DNA of 10,554 nt from Alphaproteobacteria bacterium (lineage in GTDB: Bacteria; Pseudomonadota; Alphaproteobacteria; Paracaedibacterales; JAKBAR01), in assembly GCA_019745755.1 (NCBI GenBank), contig JAIESS010000126.1, positions 1 through 10,554 on the forward strand, given 5' to 3'. Under the pieces are notes generated by a model, which worked only from the letters and a program-made list of their open reading frames with translations, ran no database searches and was not told where the DNA came from. Position numbers and translations under genes: made by a program. This document shows positions 6,856 through 10,554 of the stretch, in pieces; the stretch's first letter is position 1; the number at the start of each line of letters is the position of its first letter.

Positions 6856-7213
6856 GCCAAAAAGTATATTCAAGACGTATAAAGATTGCTCTTCATTCAT
6901 ATTTTTCTATAAATATACAAAGAAATTTTGGATTTTAGAGTCTTGTGGTCTATGAAATACATGAAGATTTCTTAGGTATATAGCACCACACGTTTGTGTC
7001 ATCATAAAATGGCCGCATCTGGGCATCTTATGTGCTCGAGTATAACTCTTAGCATGATTAGAATGGCACTGGTTTTAGTGCAAAAATGTTAATAGATGAG
7101 GAAAAATCGTCAAAAAGAAATAAAATTCATTGAGATGAATTTATGAAATGCAGGTCCGTATTTTTCGAGAGGCTGTTTTTGAGATTTTAATTTAGCAATG
7201 GAACGGAAAAAGC
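6856..7213. other. Long non-coding stretch between rpoH and the tRNA-Lys promoter
   Basis: I see no credible gene in these roughly 360 bases. The DNA is AT-rich. Small structures present are an 8-base perfect stem AAATTCAT/ATGAATTT with a TGAG loop (7123-7142), a 5-base stem GCACT/AGTGC (7066-7081), and a direct repeat GCATCT separated by two bases near 7015-7028. No T-run follows any stem, so none is a standard terminator, and rpoH has no recognisable terminator. A small RNA or a decayed gene is possible but not demonstrable. Confidence 0.5.
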
Positions 7214-7242
7214 TTGATTTTTTAACAGAGTCCTTTTATAAA
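7214..7242 (+). promoter_or_regulatory. Sigma-70 promoter of tRNA-Lys
   Basis: TTGATT (7214-7219), exactly 17 bases, then TATAAA (7237-7242). Both boxes match consensus well and transcription would start near 7249, about 7 bases before the mature tRNA 5' end. Position, spacing and the terminator downstream together support a monocistronic tRNA unit. Confidence 0.65.
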
Positions 7243-7255
7243 GAGATTATTCGCA

Positions 7256-7331
7256 GGGCCCTTAGCTCAGTTGGTAGAGCATCTGACTTTTAATCAGGGG
7301 GTCGAAGGTTCGAATCCTTCAGGGCCCACCA
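7256..7331 (+). tRNA. tRNA-Lys (anticodon UUU), CCA encoded
   Basis: A complete 76-base cloverleaf. The acceptor stem GGGCCCT pairs with AGGGCCC (7321-7327). The D arm is GCTC/GAGC with AGTTGGTA as loop. The anticodon stem TCTGA/TCAGG closes a 7-base loop CTTTTAA with anticodon TTT at 7289-7291. A five-base variable loop follows, then the T arm GAAGG/CCTTC with TTCGAAT. The discriminator is A and CCA is encoded at 7329-7331. The anticodon UUU reads AAA and AAG, so this is lysine. No repeat of the tRNA 3' end is seen downstream, so there is no sign of an integrated element here. Confidence 0.97.
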
Positions 7332-7347
7332 CATTTTCTTGAAACAT

Positions 7348-7370
7348 GCCATTACCCATATGGCTTTTTT
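7348..7370 (+). terminator. Rho-independent terminator of tRNA-Lys
   Basis: GCCAT (7348-7352) pairs with ATGGC (7360-7364) across a 7-base loop, followed at once by six T residues (7365-7370) and then CTTTTA. The stem is short, but position and T-run fit an intrinsic terminator 17 bases after the tRNA. Confidence 0.6.
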
Positions 7371-7430
7371 CTTTTATATAAATAAAAAATTTTAACTATA
7401 TTTTAATAAATTATCCATAGCATCAGTCAT

Positions 7431-7461
7431 GAAGGTTGGCTTTGTCCTTCCTTAATATAAT
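7431..7461 (+). promoter_or_regulatory. Probable -10 region and inverted repeat before phaB
   Basis: A perfect TATAAT at 7456-7461 would place the transcript start near 7468, leaving a leader of about 12 bases before the ATG at 7480. No good -35 is seen at 16-18 bases. Instead an inverted repeat GAAGG (7431-7435)/CCTTC (7446-7450) occupies the -35 area and could be a regulator site, which is speculative. Confidence 0.35.
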
Positions 7462-7479
7462 GATTTTATGGAGAGTTTG

Positions 7480-8202
7480 ATGGCGCGACACGTTCTTGTC
7501 ACTGGAGGAACACGAGGGATTGGGGCGGGTATTGCCTGCACACTCAAGGATAATGGTTATAGTGTCATTGCGACCTATCATGGCAATGACAAAAACGCTC
7601 AAGATTTTTCCAAGACTTATCACATACCTTCTTATAAATGGGATGTGCGTGATTTTGATGCCTGTCAAAAGGGTGTAGCCGAAATTACTGAGAAATATGG
7701 GACCATTGATATTTTGATTAATAATGCTGGTATTACGCGAGATGGATTCCTTCACAAAATGACACCCCAGATGTGGAGTGAGGTGATTCTCACAAATCTC
7801 AACTCATGTTTTAATATGTCACGCTGTGTGATTGAAGCCATGCGCACCCAGGGGTTTGGCCGTATTATCAGTGTGGCCTCTATCAACGGTCTGAAAGGGC
7901 AGATGGGGCAAACAAACTATTCAGCGGCAAAAGCGGGTGTTATCGGCTTTACAAAGGCTCTAGCGCTTGAATCCGCCACAAAGGGCATTACTGTGAACGC
8001 TATTGCACCTGGATATATTGATACGGAGATGGTTCAGGTGATGCCCGAAAATATTCTTGAACAAATTGTCCAAGGGATACCCTCAAAGCGCCTTGGAACA
8101 ACAGATGAAATTGGACGAGCTGTTCTTTTCCTTGCGGCTGAAACATCTGGCTTCATCAACGGCGCCACCCTCAATATTAACGGTGGTCAGTATATGGCGT
8201 AA
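7480..8202 (+). CDS. phaB: Acetoacetyl-CoA reductase, PhaB-like short-chain dehydrogenase
   Basis: A 240-residue cytoplasmic SDR that reduces acetoacetyl-CoA to (R)-3-hydroxybutyryl-CoA with NADPH, feeding polyhydroxybutyrate synthesis. The cofactor loop is TGGTRGIGAG (8-17), followed by NNAG (81-84). Catalytic residues are S134, Y147 and K151, with N106 in TNL. PhaB-like rather than FabG-like segments are NNAGITRDGFLHKMT (81-95), ASINGLKGQMGQTNYSAAKAG (133-153), IAPGYIDTEMVQ (175-186) and the C-terminal NGGQYM. An in-frame ATG at 7468 adds MESL, but GGAG (7470-7473), 6 bases before the ATG at 7480, and the family N-terminus both favour 7480. Neither the thiolase (phaA) nor the synthase (phaC) is nearby. 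A FabG role in fatty acid synthesis is the alternative. It converges with the aminotransferase gene, 31 bases apart. Confidence 0.85.
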   Translation: MARHVLVTGGTRGIGAGIACTLKDNGYSVIATYHGNDKNAQDFSKTYHIPSYKWDVRDFDACQKGVAEITEKYGTIDILINNAGITRDGFLHKMTPQMWSEVILTNLNSCFNMSRCVIEAMRTQGFGRIISVASINGLKGQMGQTNYSAAKAGVIGFTKALALESATKGITVNAIAPGYIDTEMVQVMPENILEQIVQGIPSKRLGTTDEIGRAVLFLAAETSGFINGATLNINGGQYMA

Positions 8203-8233
8203 GAAAGAGGAGCCCCACCATCTCCTGCCTTCA

Positions 8234-9523
8234 TTAAACCAAAGAAGCCACTGCCTTTTTTATGCGCTGACACGCTTTTTCAAGCTCATTCATGGATGTA
8301 GCATAGGAAATCCTCACAAAGGGGGACAATCCAAAAGCATCCCCTGGCACAACGGCAACGCCCACAGCATTCAATAAATAAGCTGCAAAGTCTGCATCTG
8401 TGGCGATTATATTCCCCTCGGACGTTTTTTTACCAAGGATTTTTTCGCAGTTGATATAGAGGTAAAATGCCCCCTCAGGCTTACGACAAGATAGCCCTTC
8501 GATGGCATTGATTTTATCCAAACAAAAGTCACGGCGCTCAATAAAACTTTTTTTCCAGTCCCCAAGAAAATCTCTCGACGATGTCAGTGCTTTGATGGCC
8601 GCCACCTGGGAAATCGATGACGCATTGGACGTACTTTGGGATTGAATCATCCCCATGGCCTTAATCAGATCCGCTGGCCCTGCGCCATAGCCAATGCGCC
8701 ATCCCGTCATAGAATAAGCTTTGGACACACCGTTCACGATTAAGCAACGACTCTTAATCTCCGGGCACGCTGTTGCCAAAGTCACAAACTCCCCATCATA
8801 TGTCAAATATTCATAAATATCATCAGACAAAATGAGGCATGTGTGATCCTTCAATACATTGCCAAGGGCAACAAGCTCATCTCTTGTATACACAGATCCT
8901 GTGGGATTGGATGGACTATTGAGAATCAACCACTTTGTCTTGGGCGTCAGAGCCTTTTTCAAATTCTCCGGTGTCACCTTAAAATGATCTTTTTCTGAGC
9001 ACGAAATAAAGACAGGCTTTGCCCCAAACAACTTTGCCATATCTGGATAAGAGACCCAGTAAGGTGCTGGAATAATCACCTCATCCCCCTCATTGCAAGT
9101 CGCCATAAGGGCGTTGAAAATCACCTGCTTCCCCCCTACCCCAACAAGAATTTCGGAAAGATCATAAGACAAACCATTGTCCTCAAAAAATTTCTTCTGC
9201 ACAGCTTTTTTAAGATCCGGCATACCATCCACAGCCGTATACTTTGTTTTTCCTTCGCGCATACCTTGAGTAGCTGCTTCCTTTATATGATCCGGTGTAT
9301 CAAAATCAGGCTCCCCCGCCGCAAGAATAATAATATCCTCACCCAAAGCCTTGCGCTTGGACGCTTCCCCCATAATGGCAAGAGTAGGCGATGGTTTAAT
9401 CACAGAGAGTCGGTTCGCAAGGTAAGTCATGGGGGTAGAAGTCCTCTTAGTATTGTTAAAGTATATGATTCCATATGTCAGGCCTAAAGCACCCACAACG
9501 AGTACAGCGAGTTTTTTGATCAT
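8234..9523 (-). CDS. aatA: Aspectral class I aspartate aminotransferase with a hydrophobic N-terminal extension
   Basis: A PLP-dependent class I aminotransferase of the aspartate (AatA, I-gamma) group, exchanging amino groups between aspartate and 2-oxoglutarate. The standard protein would start at Met32 (ATG at 9430), giving 398 residues that open with the typical MTYLANRLSVIKPSPT. Core motifs: AAGEPDFDTPDHI (68-80), YTAVDGMPDLKKAV (95-108), PAPYWVSYPDM (152-162), NSPSNPTG (202-209) with N206, SDDIYEYL (233-240), the lysine loop VSKAYSMTGWRIGYG with Schiff-base K268, and R404 in FVRISYA for the substrate carboxylate. The longer start at 9523 adds 31 residues with Lys-Lys then a hydrophobic run at about 5-22, like a signal anchor. 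It has a well-spaced AGGA (9531-9534, 7 bases), better than AGAGGA 11 bases before Met32. I therefore annotate the long form, with the short start as the main alternative. Confidence 0.9.
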   Translation of the reverse strand: MIKKLAVLVVGALGLTYGIIYFNNTKRTSTPMTYLANRLSVIKPSPTLAIMGEASKRKALGEDIIILAAGEPDFDTPDHIKEAATQGMREGKTKYTAVDGMPDLKKAVQKKFFEDNGLSYDLSEILVGVGGKQVIFNALMATCNEGDEVIIPAPYWVSYPDMAKLFGAKPVFISCSEKDHFKVTPENLKKALTPKTKWLILNSPSNPTGSVYTRDELVALGNVLKDHTCLILSDDIYEYLTYDGEFVTLATACPEIKSRCLIVNGVSKAYSMTGWRIGYGAGPADLIKAMGMIQSQSTSNASSISQVAAIKALTSSRDFLGDWKKSFIERRDFCLDKINAIEGLSCRKPEGAFYLYINCEKILGKKTSEGNIIATDADFAAYLLNAVGVAVVPGDAFGLSPFVRISYATSMNELEKACQRIKKAVASLV

Positions 9524-9530
9524 ATAAAGA

Positions 9531-9534
9531 TCCT
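9531..9534 (-). promoter_or_regulatory. Ribosome binding site supporting the long aminotransferase start
   Basis: AGGA on the minus strand lies 7 bases before the ATG at 9523. The competing internal start at 9430 has AGAGGA (9442-9447) 11 bases away. Both could be used, giving two protein forms, but spacing favours the long one. Confidence 0.45.
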
Positions 9535-9696
9535 GCTCATTGATTTACTACGATCCTAACGCACATGCAACAAGGGAACAACAAAATGTGTAGAAGGAAA
9601 GAATGCCTAGAAGGCCTTGGGCAAGGAGCATGGGATGTCACTGGATGAAAAGTATTTTACCTAATCTAGCCAGATTCATCATAAAGGTAAAAGTAG

Positions 9697-9722
9697 AAAA
9701 AAAAGGGGGTCACATATTCCCC
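9697..9722 (-). terminator. Probable minus-strand terminator after the broken phosphatase/LRR locus
   Basis: Read on the minus strand, GGGG (9722-9719) pairs with CCCC (9709-9706) across a 9-base loop and is followed by C and then eight T residues (9704-9697). It lies about 65 bases past the last stop codon of the decaying locus at 9787, which suggests the locus was once a functional minus-strand transcription unit. The stem has only four pairs, all G-C. Confidence 0.45.
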
Positions 9723-9786
9723 AAAGGGATCCTCCGTTTAAAGCATGACCATATTCATAGCGAACATCACACCCCATTCACTTCTC

Positions 9787-10192
9787 TTATAGTCCTATCA
9801 CCTCAATAATCCGCTTGATGCAGTCCGTAATCGCCTCAGGTGCTACAAGAGACGCAAGGAGCGGTTCGACTGTGAGGGAATTTTCATCCGCACCATTTTG
9901 CATCTGCGACAAAATATAGACATAAGCAATATTGTGCTTATATGCATCTTACTGATGCCCATGGACGGAGGAGCGTTTCATAAGATCGGGTATATTCGTA
10001 AGCTCCTTTACCCAATCAAGCGTCTTAAGATGGGATGCTGCCTTGATAATAATGGACCATTCAACGGGCGTTGGGGCCCGGTTGTTATCAAACCCAAAGC
10101 GAAGAGTAAGCCCTGATCCATAACTACCGGCTTGTTTATTACTAAAATCCACCCCTAACAGGATAGGATATGCCAAATCATTGTGGCTTTTT
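9787..10192 (-). pseudogene. Unidentified C-terminal part of the broken phosphatase/LRR locus
   Basis: I do not recognise this protein. Adding back one A at the T5 run (plus strand 10188-10192) joins the upstream reading frame (…KMPDESQK) to a second frame that starts SHNDLAYPILLGVDFSNKQ and runs past GSGLTLRFGFDNNRAPTPVEW to HGHQ. A single TAA at 9949-9951 interrupts it, after which the same frame continues DAYKHNIAYVYILSQMQNG and ends …CIKRIIEVIGL with TAA at 9787-9789. The frame is open for about 120 codons apart from that stop, and the residue composition looks like real protein. No signal peptide or membrane segment is evident. Two lesions make a pseudogene likely, though the homopolymer lesion could be a sequencing error. 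Confidence 0.55.
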
Positions 10193-10554
10193 GTGATTCA
10201 TCTGGCATTTTAAAGGCAAAGGTAAGGGCGTCAGTGAAATCCAGCAAAAATAAACTATTTCTTAAATTTTCAATACTGCGCGGTAATCCTGTGAGTTGAT
10301 TATGATTGAGATCCAACCTCCGCAGATTCCCCAATTGTCCAAAGAGAGTAAATCCGTACAACACCTTGATTTTAAGAAGAATAAGCATCTCGAAAGTCTC
10401 GACAGAATTATAACCTCGATCGACAAAATCACCAATAAACACGTAATTGCGATCGCTCAGTTGACCTGCAATTTCAAAAATATGTAGAAGGTCATAAAAT
10501 TGCCCGTGTATATCTCCACAAATAGTCACAGGGGTTTGGACTGGAACCACGTTT
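10155..10554 (-). pseudogene. Eukaryote-type PPP phosphatase fragment joined to a leucine-rich repeat
   Basis: The frame is open to the window edge, so the GTG at 10550 is not the true start. Just inside the edge, NVVPVQTPVTICGDIHGQFYD matches the catalytic core of PP4/PP6-type Ser/Thr phosphatases, with metal-binding GDIHG and GDFVDRG both intact (residues 12-16 and 40-46 counted from 10550). After about residue 62 (…ILLKIK) similarity stops, just before the expected GNHE motif. The frame then reads GQLGNLRRLDLNHNQLTGLPRSIENL (71-96), a clear leucine-rich repeat, and continues FLLDFTDALTFAFKMPDES before the TAG at 10155. Lacking GNHE and the C-terminal metal ligands, it cannot be an active phosphatase as it stands. 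Probable origin: gene fragments taken from a eukaryotic host and shuffled. Identification of both pieces is firm; pseudogene status is inferred. Confidence 0.75.

Noticed and set aside
7123..7142. AAATTCAT/ATGAATTT stem as a terminator
   Set aside because: It is AT-rich and lacks a following T-run on the plus strand; it is noted only as part of the spacer.
7256..7331. Possible integration site at tRNA-Lys
   Set aside because: No repeat of the tRNA 3' end and no integrase gene was seen within the window.
8203..8233. AGGAG/CTCCT hairpin as a bidirectional terminator between phaB and aatA
   Set aside because: The 5-base stem has no T-run on either strand.
9603..9809. Plus-strand 68-codon open frame after the aminotransferase
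   Set aside because: Low-complexity, basic translation without any motif or ribosome site. It overlaps the minus-strand terminator and the end of the broken locus.
10296..10487. Plus-strand open frame opposite the phosphatase/LRR fragment
   Set aside because: The minus strand carries unmistakable PPP and LRR motifs, so this frame is its shadow.

Overview
This window reads as chromosomal DNA of an alphaproteobacterium, most likely one living inside a protist (Holosporales- or Rickettsiales-like). That placement is an inference. It rests on the large NAD-type glutamate dehydrogenase, an RpoH-type heat-shock sigma factor, a CCA-encoding tRNA-Lys, an MHS-family solute transporter of the ProP type, moderately low GC with AT-rich spacers, and a eukaryote-type protein phosphatase fragment joined to a leucine-rich repeat at the right edge. 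No marker gene that would fix the species is present.

Layout. Positions 1-5888 carry a plus-strand run: the 3' end of an NAD-glutamate dehydrogenase, a single-domain voltage-gated cation channel, the biotin transporter subunit BioY, a small Cys-rich DUF1284 protein, a putrescine-type ABC permease (PotI-like), an MHS-family MFS transporter and a GT4 glycosyltransferase. Positions 5953-6855 encode an RpoH sigma factor. A roughly 400-base non-coding stretch follows, then tRNA-Lys(UUU) with its own promoter and terminator, then an acetoacetyl-CoA reductase (PhaB-like). A minus-strand aspartate aminotransferase with an unusual hydrophobic N-terminal extension converges on phaB.

Right edge. From 10554 back to 9787, minus strand, lies a decaying mosaic locus: the catalytic core start of a PP4/PP6-like Ser/Thr phosphatase, a leucine-rich repeat, and an unidentified C-terminal region. 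It is broken by a one-base frameshift in a homopolymer and by one in-frame stop, and is followed by a plausible minus-strand terminator. This is the most unusual part of the window.

How the genes relate. Transport dominates: the channel, BioY, PotI and the MHS carrier all import or conduct small solutes or ions, which suits a host-dependent bacterium. The aminotransferase and glutamate dehydrogenase link amino acids to the TCA cycle. The genes do not form one clear pathway; MFS/GT4 is the closest thing to an operon pair, and gdh/channel are 13 bases apart.
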